Source: Rhizobium mesosinicum (GTDB lineage: Bacteria > Pseudomonadota > Alphaproteobacteria > Rhizobiales > Rhizobiaceae). From it: 64,000 nt of DNA. Positions 18,093 to 26,340 of this stretch are shown here, piece after piece (the first letter of the stretch is position 1; each line of letters begins with the position of its first letter). The stretch is taken from the NCBI RefSeq assembly GCF_019511345.1, contig NZ_JAEUAK010000003.1:310001-374000 (forward strand), in the 5' to 3' direction. The notes below the pieces were generated by a model. The model searched no databases. It had not been told where the DNA came from and saw nothing but the letters and a program-made list of their open reading frames with translations. A program made the translations under genes and the position numbers.

Positions 18093-19349
18093 TCAGCGGC
18101 TTTCCTTCAGTTTCTCAAGCCGACCAGCCAGCGACGTCAGGCTGGACTTGACCTCGGCACCGCCGGAAAGCATGTCGTGAACCGAGCGGTAGAAAGCCTG
18201 CGAAACGCGGTTGTAGCTGGTGCCGGTGTAGCCGGACGGACGCACGGCGCTGTCGGCAAAGGCCTGTTGGTTATCCTTGAGGAACGGTATCTTCTCAAGG
18301 ACTTCCGGATCGCTGTAGAGCGCCTGGATCGACGGGTTGAGGGCTGCATTCAGAGCACGCATCTTCTGCATCTCAGGGCCTGTAATGAAGTTTACAAAGT
18401 CGGCCGCGACCTCGGGCTTGGCGCTGTATTTGTTGACGCCATAATACATGGGGCCAAGGCATCCGCTCGACTTTTCGCCTTCCTTGCCGACCGGTAGAGG
18501 CATCACGCCGACCTTGTCGATGACATTGCTGCCCTTTTGATGCGAGGTGCCCCAGACATAGGGCCAATTGCGGTGGAAAACCGCGTTGCCGGATTCGAAG
18601 AGCGCACGCGACTGCTCCTCATCATAGTTGAGGACGCCCTCGGGGCTGATCGAGCCGATCCAGCCTTTTGCCTTTTCGAGCGCCGCAGCAGCCTGTGGAT
18701 TGTCGATGGTCACCTTCCCATCGTCAGAAATGATAGTGCCCCCACCGTTGGAAGCAACAAGTTCGATTGCGTCGCAGGTCAGGCCTTCATAGCTTTTGGC
18801 CTGCCAGGCATAACCCCACATGTCGGCCGAGCCTGCAGCCCGCTCCTTGTCCTGAATTTCCTTGGCGGTGGCAGCCAGCTCATCCCAGGTCTTCGGCGCC
18901 GGCTTGCCGTATTTTTCGAGCAGGTCTTTGCGGTAGAACATGAGCCCGACGTCCATATAGGCAGGCATGGCAACGAGATTGCCGTCGAGTTTCGCCGCGT
19001 TGAGCGTCGAGGCGAAATGCTTGTCCTGGTCTGCCTGCGGGATCATTGTCTTGAGGTCGAGCAGGTTGCTCTTGAACATGCCGAGCCAGATTACATCAAG
19101 GAAAAGGACGTCCATATCCTTGGACTTGGCCGCGAGCAGCTGCTGATAGATAGGAATCGCGTCGTCCAAAAGCGCCGGCATCTTGTTGATCTTGGCCTCG
19201 TTGCCCGTCTTTTCTTTCCAGGCATTGGCAACGTTCGTGCAGAGCTCGAATTCTGTTGGCGCGCAAAACACGGAAATGGTTTCGGCATGCGCGCCGCCAC
19301 CCCAGAAGGCCGCAGATATCGCCAATGCGGCAAGGCTTTTCTTCAGCAT
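18093..19349 (-). CDS. Extracellular sugar-binding protein of ABC transporter (family 1)
   Basis: Periplasmic binding protein of 418 residues. The signal peptide MLKKSLAALAISAAFWGGGA ends in HAE. Family 1 features include MPAYMDVGLMFYRKDLLEKY, PKTWDELAATAKEIQ and FHRNWPYVWGTS. It resembles the ThuE-type trehalose/maltose receptors of rhizobia in length and layout, but the ligand is not proven by sequence. It is the first gene of a five-gene operon and is divergent from the GntR regulator, with the operator at 19412-19429 between them. The mature protein has cysteines near the N-terminus (VFCAPTEFELC) that could form a disulphide. Confidence 0.93.
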   Translation of the reverse strand: MLKKSLAALAISAAFWGGGAHAETISVFCAPTEFELCTNVANAWKEKTGNEAKINKMPALLDDAIPIYQQLLAAKSKDMDVLFLDVIWLGMFKSNLLDLKTMIPQADQDKHFASTLNAAKLDGNLVAMPAYMDVGLMFYRKDLLEKYGKPAPKTWDELAATAKEIQDKERAAGSADMWGYAWQAKSYEGLTCDAIELVASNGGGTIISDDGKVTIDNPQAAAALEKAKGWIGSISPEGVLNYDEEQSRALFESGNAVFHRNWPYVWGTSHQKGSNVIDKVGVMPLPVGKEGEKSSGCLGPMYYGVNKYSAKPEVAADFVNFITGPEMQKMRALNAALNPSIQALYSDPEVLEKIPFLKDNQQAFADSAVRPSGYTGTSYNRVSQAFYRSVHDMLSGGAEVKSSLTSLAGRLEKLKESR

Positions 19350-19411
19350 CGATTGTTCCCTTCGTTGATAACGGCATTACGCGGAGCTCTCTGACTCCTT
19401 GCTTCTAATAG

Positions 19412-19429
19412 GACTGGTTATGACCAGTC
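19412..19429. promoter_or_regulatory. GntR/UTRA-type operator
   Basis: GACTGGTTATGACCAGTC has perfect 7-bp arms around TATG. The TGGT-N4-ACCA core matches operators of HutC-branch GntR regulators such as DasR and NagR. It lies 63 bp from the binding-protein start and 83 bp from the preferred regulator start, so it can control both divergent units. Confidence 0.65.
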
Positions 19430-19512
19430 ATGTCAACATGGACTTTGCCGACGGTTGCGTCGAAGATACAAAACGGCAAGAGTGCACCGCACAGGACAGG
19501 ATCGGAATCAAG

Positions 19513-20304
19513 ATGCAGCAAGCGCCGGCATCATTCATCGCGCCCCAGGGCGGCATCGATCGCAACGACCCTCGCCCCTTGCACAGGCAGGTCTACGAAG
19601 CCCTTCTGGCGTCCATCCGCGACGGCAAGCTGCCGCTGCGCGGCAAGCTGCCGTCAGAACGGGAACTCGTCGATCTCTACAATGTCAGCCGGATCACCGT
19701 GCGCCATGCCGTCCGCGAATTGATTCAGCAGGGCGTGATACACAGCCAACCGGGAAAAGGCCTCTACGTCGCCGAGCGTGGTGGCGGCTTCGAACTCCAG
19801 GTCCTGAAAAGCTTCACCAGCATCGCGATAGCGAGCGGTCGAAGTCCGGGTCACCGGCTGATCGAGGCCAGCATCGTGCATGCGCCGCTTGAGGTGAGCC
19901 GTCCGCTTTTCCTGGCGCCTGGCGCCGAGGTGGTTCTCTTGTCGAGGCTGCGTCTTCTCGACAACATACCTGCCGTCGTCCAGACCGATTGGATACCGGC
20001 TGCACGCGTCCCGGGTTTGCTTGATCTCGACTGGGCTGTTGCCAACCGGTCGCTCTATGCTGAGCTTCGCGAGCGCTATGGCATTCATCCGAAGCGCGGG
20101 CAGACAACGCTGAGCGCGCGCCTTGCAACGGAACAGGAGGCTGCGATGCTCGAGTTGCCTCCGCCAGCCGCGGTTCTCACCGTGGATCAGATCGCTTTCG
20201 ACGATCGCAACCGCCCGGTCAACCTGACGGCGCTGGTCCATCATCCTGCGCGCTATCCTCTGACGCTGCTTCAGTCGGAATCGGGCGATTTCACGCAGTA
20301 TTGA
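19513..20304 (+). CDS. GntR-family regulator with UTRA domain (HutC subfamily)
   Basis: Repressor of about 263 residues. The winged helix reads PLHRQVYEALLASIRDGKLP, LPSERELVDLYNVSRITVRH and QQGVIHSQPGKGLYV, and a UTRA effector domain follows (VLLSRLRLLDNIPAVVQTDW, LYAELRERYGIHPKRGQTTL). The start at 19513 removes 38 upstream in-frame residues, some of which overlap the operator. UTRA domains bind sugar phosphates or related small molecules. The gene is divergent from the family-1 sugar ABC operon and presumably regulates it. The true start is uncertain because no strong ribosome site is present at any candidate. Confidence 0.9.
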   Translation: MQQAPASFIAPQGGIDRNDPRPLHRQVYEALLASIRDGKLPLRGKLPSERELVDLYNVSRITVRHAVRELIQQGVIHSQPGKGLYVAERGGGFELQVLKSFTSIAIASGRSPGHRLIEASIVHAPLEVSRPLFLAPGAEVVLLSRLRLLDNIPAVVQTDWIPAARVPGLLDLDWAVANRSLYAELRERYGIHPKRGQTTLSARLATEQEAAMLELPPPAAVLTVDQIAFDDRNRPVNLTALVHHPARYPLTLLQSESGDFTQY

Positions 20305-20674
20305 GCGGCTCTGTCCTGCTTATCGGGGGGGCGCTTTGAGGCTTGCCAGTGGCGCTCCAATGTCTTTTGCATTGTCCGATTTTCCAAAGGATCCCAACCT
20401 GCGTTTGCAGCGCTATCTTTGCCCCCAACAGCCGCGCTTCTGATGTTTGGGGCCGCACCAGTGGCAGCTGTCAGATGCAGTCGACCGCGCATCATGGGAT
20501 GTATACGCTCGGGGAGAGCCGTCGGTAACCTCTTGATTTTGTGTCCCGGCGCGCCACTGCTACACGTTGATACACTTCAGCCGATTTTCGAAATATGCAG
20601 GACACGTCGATCCTTGAAACCTCTCTTCGTTGACAAGGGCCGCGAATGCGGCAGCAATCGAAGGAAAGTGTTTC
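20305..20674. other. Intergenic region, no gene recognised
   Basis: About 370 bp between the GntR gene and the epoxide hydrolase gene. The open frames have no recognisable protein features. It should contain the epoxide hydrolase promoter, but no consensus stands out. Confidence 0.4.
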
Positions 20675-22012
20675 ATGACCAAGTTCGACAATGTTTCAAT
20701 TCGGCGCAGTGTTTCCGATCGAGCGATCGCCGTGGCGTTTGGCTCGCTGTTGCTCGTTCCGGTGATCTATGCACTACCGGCCCATGCCGCCGACCCTGCG
20801 TCGAGTGCTGCCACGACGACGGCGAGCGCGGACGAAAGCGTCCGACCATTCCAGATCCACGTTCCGCAGTCGCAACTCGATGACCTGCGCAGACGCATCG
20901 CCGGCACCCGATGGCCCGATAAGGAGACGGTCGGCGACGACTCCCAGGGTATTCAATTGTCACGCGTTCAGGATCTGGTTCGCTACTGGGGTACAGAGTA
21001 CGACTGGCGCAGGACCGAGGCGCAACTCAATGCATTGCCGGAGTTCGTCACGACGATCGACGGTGTCGACATCCAGTTCATCCATGTTCGTTCGCGTCAT
21101 CCCAACGCTCTCCCGATCATTCTGACACATGGCTGGCCCGGATCGATATTTGAGTTCATCAAGACCATAGGTCCTCTCACGGACCCGACTGCATATGGTG
21201 GCCGGCCGGAAGATGCGTTCGATGTCGTCATCCCCTCGATACCGGGCTACGGATTTTCCGGGAAGCCGACCGATCAGGGCTGGGGGCCGGACCGGGTTGC
21301 CCGCGCTTGGGACGTCCTGATGAAGAGGCTCGGCTATGACCACTATGTTTCTCAGGGCGGCGATCATGGTTCGGTGATCTCCGACGCGTTGGCGCGCCAG
21401 GCGCCGAAGGGTCTGCTGGCAATCCATCTCAATATGCCCGCGACGGTGCCGGGCGCCCTCATGAAGGCTATCAACAGCGGGGACCCGGCCCCTGCGAGCC
21501 TGTCGTCGCCGGAGCGGGAAGCCTATAATTCCCTGAGCACTTTCTTCGGACGAAACGCTGCCTATGGCGCCATAATGGTGACCCGACCGCAGACGATCGG
21601 CTATTCGCTTTCCGACTCGCCGGCTGGCCTGGCGTCCTGGATCTACGAGAAGTTTGCCCAGTGGAGCGACAGCGGCGGTGTTCCTGAACGTGTCTTCTCC
21701 AAGGACGAAATGCTTGATGACATCACGCTCTATTGGCTGACGAACTCCGGCGCATCGTCTTCGCGCTTCTACTGGGAAAACAACAACAATAACTTCAGTG
21801 CCGAAGCACAGAAGACAAAGGACATCAAAGTCCCGGTCGGCATCACGGTCTTCCCGAAGGAGATCTACCAGGCGCCGGAAAGCTGGGCTAAGCAGGCCTA
21901 TCCCTCGCTGACCTACTATCACCAGGTCGAGAAAGGCGGGCATTTTGCGGCCTGGGAGCAGCCGCAGCTTTTCGCAGAAGAAGTAAGAGCCGCTTTCAAG
22001 TCCGTACGCTAA
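20675..22012 (+). CDS. Exported epoxide hydrolase (EHN plus alpha/beta-hydrolase)
   Basis: Predicted enzyme of 445 residues that opens epoxides to diols. An N-terminal signal-like segment (VAFGSLLLVPVIYALPAHAA) suggests export, which is unusual for this family. The epoxide-hydrolase N-terminal domain follows (VRPFQIHVPQSQLDDLRRRI), then the alpha/beta-hydrolase core with oxyanion motif HGWPGS, nucleophile Asp in SQGGDHGS, and catalytic His in KGGHFAAWEQP. The ring-opening tyrosine region FYWENNNNN is present. The start at 20675 follows AAGGAAAG; an upstream TTG at 20630 is less likely. It is monocistronic, with a hairpin immediately downstream. Native substrates are unknown; relatives include juvenile-hormone-type and microsomal-type epoxide hydrolases. 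Confidence 0.9.
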   Translation: MTKFDNVSIRRSVSDRAIAVAFGSLLLVPVIYALPAHAADPASSAATTTASADESVRPFQIHVPQSQLDDLRRRIAGTRWPDKETVGDDSQGIQLSRVQDLVRYWGTEYDWRRTEAQLNALPEFVTTIDGVDIQFIHVRSRHPNALPIILTHGWPGSIFEFIKTIGPLTDPTAYGGRPEDAFDVVIPSIPGYGFSGKPTDQGWGPDRVARAWDVLMKRLGYDHYVSQGGDHGSVISDALARQAPKGLLAIHLNMPATVPGALMKAINSGDPAPASLSSPEREAYNSLSTFFGRNAAYGAIMVTRPQTIGYSLSDSPAGLASWIYEKFAQWSDSGGVPERVFSKDEMLDDITLYWLTNSGASSSRFYWENNNNNFSAEAQKTKDIKVPVGITVFPKEIYQAPESWAKQAYPSLTYYHQVEKGGHFAAWEQPQLFAEEVRAAFKSVR

Positions 22013-22024
22013 TGACGTCGAAAT

Positions 22025-22050
22025 GGGTGGTCCTCGTTCGAGGGCCACTC
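22025..22050 (+). terminator. Hairpin downstream of epoxide hydrolase gene
   Basis: GTGGTCCTC at 22027-22035 and GAGGGCCAC at 22040-22048 pair with one G-U wobble around a GTTC tetraloop. Flanking bases can extend the stem. It begins about a dozen bases after the stop codon. The lack of a T-run makes it a weak intrinsic terminator or an mRNA-stabilising stem. Confidence 0.45.
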
Positions 22051-22240
22051 ACTGGCGTCGCCGCAACGACCCGTCGTTCATGATTGCAGCGACCTCGCAC
22101 ATAAACCTCGTCCATGCCGCGGCTCGAAAACCGGGATCAACGCCCTATACTTTGATCCACTTTCCAACAGGCGATCGGACGTAATAATCCTCCGGTGGCG
22201 ATGCTTATGCGTTTCAGTTCTCGACTTTTATGGAGGCTCC

Positions 22241-24493
22241 ATGTCCGTTGCAGATGACCAGATACTCACATTACAAGTGGCAAACATGAGACCGCAGGAT
22301 GCGGGAACAAGCATTGCGCGGCTTTCTTCGAGCGCGATGAGCAAGCTTGGTATTCGAGAGGGCGACCTTATCGAGCTTATTGGTAAGCGTCATACCGCTG
22401 CGGTCGCCATGCGCCCGTATCCCGACGACGAAGGGCTGAACATCGTGCGCCTCGACGGCCTGCAACGTGTGAATGCCGGAGTAACGAGCGGAGACCACGT
22501 CGAGATACGTAAAGCCGAGGCGCGTCCGGCGACAAAGGTGGTTCTGGCGCCAGCGCAGAAGAATTTGGTACTGCAGGGATCGGGTGAGGCTCTGCAGCGA
22601 ACTTTCCTCCAGATGCCGATGGTTGCGGGGGACGTCGTGTCGACTTCCGTGCAGCAACGGATACGGGATCCGCGCTTCAGCCTTCCGGCTTACGGTCTGC
22701 AAGAAATCAGGCTCGTTGTCGTCTCGACGCAGCCGCGCGGTATCGTCCAGATGACAGAGCAGACCACAGTCGAGTTGCGTCCGCAGTTCGAGGAGCCGAA
22801 GGAAGCCCGCCGCGCGGACGTCACCTATGATGATATTGGTGGCCTCGGCTCGTCTGTCGAACAGGTCCGCGAGATGGTGGAGCTTCCCTTGCGCCATCCG
22901 GAGCTCTTTCAGCGCCTCGGCATCGATCCGCCGAAGGGTGTTTTGCTCTACGGGCCTCCGGGAACCGGCAAGACCCTGCTAGCCCGGGCGGTGGCGAACG
23001 AGACTGAGGCCAACTTCTACCACATCGCCGGACCGGAAATAATGGGCAGCCGATACGGCGAGTCCGAAGAACGGCTGAGGCAGGTCTTCCAGGAAGCCTC
23101 GCAGAACGCTCCTTCCATTATCTTCATCGACGAGATCGACTCCATCGCGCCGAAGCGTGAACAGGTCACGGGGGAGGTCGAGCGGCGTATCGTTGCCCAG
23201 CTCCTGACCTTGATGGACGGGCTGGAGCCCCGGCAGAATATTGTCGTCATCGGTGCGACCAATAGGCGCGATGCGATCGACGAAGCGCTGCGGCGTCCAG
23301 GACGTTTCGATCGCGAGATCGTCATCGGCGTTCCGGACCAAAATGGACGGCGCGAAGTCCTGGCCATCCACACGCGTGGCATGCCGCTTGCGGAAGGTAC
23401 GGACCTCGATGAGATCGCCAGAACGACCTACGGTTTCGTTGGCGCTGATCTGGGGGCGCTCGTTCGCGAAGCTGCCATGGATGCGTTGCGGCGCGTGCTG
23501 CCCGACATCAATCTTCGGGAAGGCATCCCGAGCGAGGTTCTGGAGAAGCTGACGGTTTCACAGGATGACTTCATGTCGGCGATGAAGCGTATTCAGCCAT
23601 CGGCTTTGCGTGAGATCATGATCCAGGCACCTAATGTGCGCTGGGACGATGTCGGCGGATTGGACGAGGCACAGATGAAGCTGAAGGAGGGTGTGGAGCT
23701 GCCGCTGCGCGCCCCGCAGTCCTTCAAGCGCATGGGCATTCGTCCGGCCAAGGGCTTCCTGCTCTTCGGGCCTCCGGGAACGGGCAAGACGCTCCTGGCG
23801 AAAGCCGTGGCGCGCGAGGCGGAGGCCAATTTCGTGGCGACGAAGTCATCCGATCTTCTGTCGAAATGGTATGGCGAATCCGAACAGCAGGTTTCGCGGC
23901 TCTTCGAGCGCGCCAGGCAGGTCGCCCCGACGGTTATCTTTATCGATGAGATCGACTCGCTTGCTCCGGCCCGCGGCGGAGGATTGGGTGAGCCGGCGGT
24001 GACGGAACGTGTGGTCAACACGCTTCTGGCAGAAATGGATGGGCTGGAAGACATGCAGGGTGTGGTCGTTATGGCGGCGACCAACCGGCCAAACCTTCTC
24101 GATCCTGCGCTTCTGAGACCGGGCCGTTTTGACGAACTGGTCTACGTCCCGGTCCCTGATAAGAAGGCGCGGCTGAAAATCCTCGGTATCCATACGAAGA
24201 AGATGCCACTGGCGAAGGATATCGATCTCGACGAACTCGCCGAACAGACCGTGCGCTTCACAGGGGCCGACCTTGAGGACCTGACGCGTCGCGCCGGCCT
24301 CATTGCGCTGCGCCGCTCGCTCGATGCCTCCGATGTGACCAAGGGGGATTTCTCCAAGGCTCTCCAGGAAGTCCGCCCGTCCGTCACTCCGGAAATGGAG
24401 CAGGAATACGAGGAGATGCTGCGGACGCTGAGGCAAGAAAGCCCGCAGCGACGGCAGATCGGTTTTACCCCACTGCGACAGGCTGCGGAGTAA
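22241..24493 (+). CDS. CDC48/VAT-type two-ring AAA ATPase
   Basis: Predicted protein unfoldase of 750 residues with the architecture of archaeal VAT and eukaryotic p97. An N-terminal double-psi barrel/CDC48-N region covers residues 1 to about 185 (VANMRPQDAGTSIARLS, EGDLIELIGK). The D1 ring has GPPGTGKT near residue 238, FIDEIDSIAP near 293, and arginine fingers in RRPGRFDREI. The D2 ring has GPPGTGKT near 510 and FIDEIDSLAPARGG near 566. Both rings keep the linker DDIGGL/DDVGGLD. The start has TGGAGG eight bases upstream. It is apparently monocistronic. CDC48 proteins are universal in archaea and eukaryotes but patchy in bacteria, so ancient horizontal acquisition is likely. No ubiquitin-like or proteasome genes are nearby. 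Confidence 0.95.
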   Translation: MSVADDQILTLQVANMRPQDAGTSIARLSSSAMSKLGIREGDLIELIGKRHTAAVAMRPYPDDEGLNIVRLDGLQRVNAGVTSGDHVEIRKAEARPATKVVLAPAQKNLVLQGSGEALQRTFLQMPMVAGDVVSTSVQQRIRDPRFSLPAYGLQEIRLVVVSTQPRGIVQMTEQTTVELRPQFEEPKEARRADVTYDDIGGLGSSVEQVREMVELPLRHPELFQRLGIDPPKGVLLYGPPGTGKTLLARAVANETEANFYHIAGPEIMGSRYGESEERLRQVFQEASQNAPSIIFIDEIDSIAPKREQVTGEVERRIVAQLLTLMDGLEPRQNIVVIGATNRRDAIDEALRRPGRFDREIVIGVPDQNGRREVLAIHTRGMPLAEGTDLDEIARTTYGFVGADLGALVREAAMDALRRVLPDINLREGIPSEVLEKLTVSQDDFMSAMKRIQPSALREIMIQAPNVRWDDVGGLDEAQMKLKEGVELPLRAPQSFKRMGIRPAKGFLLFGPPGTGKTLLAKAVAREAEANFVATKSSDLLSKWYGESEQQVSRLFERARQVAPTVIFIDEIDSLAPARGGGLGEPAVTERVVNTLLAEMDGLEDMQGVVVMAATNRPNLLDPALLRPGRFDELVYVPVPDKKARLKILGIHTKKMPLAKDIDLDELAEQTVRFTGADLEDLTRRAGLIALRRSLDASDVTKGDFSKALQEVRPSVTPEMEQEYEEMLRTLRQESPQRRQIGFTPLRQAAE

Positions 24494-24542
24494 AGACGAT
24501 GGAGGCGGCCAAACCTCGGTTTTGATTTCCTGAGGGATGACG

Positions 24543-24806
24543 AACCCCGTCCACGGCAACCCCGTCCGGTCCTGGAACCCCGTCCATCAACGGCAGATTC
24601 TGGACGGGGTTCGCAGAGGTGGAGGGTGTATGGACGGGGTAACCCCCTCCGGCTTAGGCGGTTGATTCGAAACAATTATCGTCTGCTGGAGGGGGTGGAC
24701 GGGGTTGTTTGCTGAAAGGTGTCGGAAACGGGTTATGCCGGCTTGTAGACGGCGAAATACAGGGTGTTTCTGGAGACTCTTGGGAAATGCGGTTTAACCC
24801 CGTCCA
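24543..24806. repeat. Cluster of seven AACCCCGTCCA repeats in both orientations
   Basis: The 11-bp motif AACCCCGTCCA occurs at 24543-24553, 24558-24567 (10 of 11 bases), 24576-24586 and 24796-24806. Its reverse complement occurs at 24601-24611, 24631-24640 (10 of 11) and 24696-24706. Copies at 24575-24586 and 24601-24612 form a perfect 12-bp stem with a 14-nt loop. A related ACCCCCTCC/GGAGGGGGT pair lies at 24642-24650 and 24688-24696. The cluster starts 50 bp after the CDC48 stop. I do not recognise it as a named repeat family. Confidence 0.75.
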
Positions 24807-25194
24807 CCGCCTCCGCGCCTCGTCGCCTCCAATCTCTTCGTCTGATGCGCAAACCGCTCGAGCGGACCAAGGAAGCCAGCTATAGGCCTGGCATCGGCTT
24901 AACTGCGCGATGCCCTTTCTCAAGCCCACGCGATCAAGTCGCGTGTTGCAAATTGCCCAATTCCTGTTGCCAGGCCTTCTGGCCGGGCTGTTTCCACTCA
25001 GCAAATAACAAGCTTCTCCGACGAAATTTTTCGGGGGCCGATAATGCTGCCCCCAATGGAGTATCGGGGCTTGTCTATCGCGTTTGGCACACGTGTGCAT
25101 TTTCTTCGCTTCTGTCATTCCGATGTTACGCGCCGGAGCTATCCAGTCTCACAACTCATCTGAGGCGCGGCCTCGATAACGAAGGGAGACAGGT
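24807..25194. other. Intergenic region with a small hairpin
   Basis: No credible gene is present. CACGCGA at 24927-24933 and TCGCGTG at 24939-24945 form a perfect 7-bp stem with a TCAAG loop. The region should contain the promoter for the ABC operon at 25195; GGGAG precedes its ATG. Confidence 0.4.
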
Positions 25195-26340
25195 ATGAAT
25201 AGGCGCGAATTTCTGATCACCTCATCGGCGGCTGCGACCCTTCTCGCCCTTCCACGCTTCGCCTCGGCCGCCGCAGGCACGATCGATCTCTACAGCGGTT
25301 CGGATGCCAATATCATCGACCTTTGGAACAACGTCATCCGTCCGGCTTTCGAAAAGGCGCATCCGGAAGTCGCGCTGAAGGTGACCGATGCCGGCGACAA
25401 TAACGGCCTTCGCGCCATCGCCGATCGCGCTCTCGCCGCGCTGAAAACCAAGACCGATCCGCAGGCCGACCTCTTCGAATCCTTCGATCCGCGCCTTCCG
25501 GCCGGTGGCGTCGATGCCGGTCTCTGGGTAAAATTCTCCGCCGAGAACGTTCCGGGCTTCGAGCGCGTCAACCCGCTCGCTATCGACACGCCCTACGCGC
25601 TGCCCTATCGAGGTTCGCAGGTTCTGCTCGCCTATGACAAGAGCAAGCTTGATCCGAAGGACGCGCCGAAGACCTGGGAACAGCTGACGGCTTGGGTCAA
25701 GGCCAATCCCGGCCAATTCATCTACAACCGGCCGGACAAGGGCGGTTCGGGCGGCAACTTCGTCCGTCGCGCCATCCATGAAGCCAATAGCCGCGATCCG
25801 AAGAAGTTCAAGATCGATAATTTCACCGCCGAGTTTGCCGAGCAGTCGCTGACGCCGGCCTGGAAGATCCTCAACGATCTCGCCCCGTCGCTCTATCAGA
25901 AGGGCGCCTATACCGCCGGCAACACACAGTCGATCCAGCTGCTCTCCCAGGGCGTCGTGACCATGGTTCCGGTTTGGTCAGACCAGGTCCTGCAGGCGAT
26001 CTCGCAAGGCGTTTTGCCCGAGACGACCGGCCTTGTGCAGCTCTCCGATCTCGCGCTCTGCGGCGGTTTTTCGGCCATGACGATCTTCACCAACGGCGCC
26101 AACAAGGATGCCGCCCTCAAGCTCGCCGCCTTCATGCTGACGAGCGAGATGCAGGAAGCCATCATCACCGAAATCGGCGGCTTCCCCGGCGTGTCCTGGG
26201 ATCACATTTCCGAAGATCTGCGCAAGAAATATGCCGACGTCATCCCGGCGACCATCCCGACCTTCCCGGGCGGCGATTGGGAAAAGGCGATCAACGACGG
26301 CTGGTATCGTACTGTCGCTCCCGGTATCAGCCGCACCTGA
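25195..26340 (+). CDS. ABC transporter substrate-binding protein, AfuA/iron-type fold
   Basis: Periplasmic binding protein of 381 residues. The N-terminus MNRREFLITSSAAATLLALP followed by RFASA is a likely Tat signal. The mature part has the family 1/6 layout of AfuA and putrescine-type receptors (IDLYSGSDANIIDLWNNVIR, VLLAYDKSKLDPKDAPKTWE, TMVPVWSDQVLQAI). It begins an operon whose permease genes overlap one another. AfuA was long annotated as ferric but binds sugar phosphates. The neighbouring phosphatase-like gene fits a phosphorylated ligand here, as inference. The signal-peptide RRxFL suggests export in folded form. Confidence 0.92.
   Translation: MNRREFLITSSAAATLLALPRFASAAAGTIDLYSGSDANIIDLWNNVIRPAFEKAHPEVALKVTDAGDNNGLRAIADRALAALKTKTDPQADLFESFDPRLPAGGVDAGLWVKFSAENVPGFERVNPLAIDTPYALPYRGSQVLLAYDKSKLDPKDAPKTWEQLTAWVKANPGQFIYNRPDKGGSGGNFVRRAIHEANSRDPKKFKIDNFTAEFAEQSLTPAWKILNDLAPSLYQKGAYTAGNTQSIQLLSQGVVTMVPVWSDQVLQAISQGVLPETTGLVQLSDLALCGGFSAMTIFTNGANKDAALKLAAFMLTSEMQEAIITEIGGFPGVSWDHISEDLRKKYADVIPATIPTFPGGDWEKAINDGWYRTVAPGISRT

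Noticed and set aside
18093..19349. Naming the family-1 receptor thuE (trehalose/maltose)
   Set aside because: The resemblance is general to family 1, and the GntR operator type and acetyltransferase suggest other ligands, so no symbol was given.
24543..24806. Repeat cluster as a CRISPR array
   Set aside because: Repeats are 11 bp, occur in both orientations and have irregular spacing, and no cas gene is present.
24654..25118. 154-codon frame across the repeat cluster
   Set aside because: The translation is Pro/Ser/Arg-rich, has no ribosome site and ignores the repeat structure; not supported as a gene.
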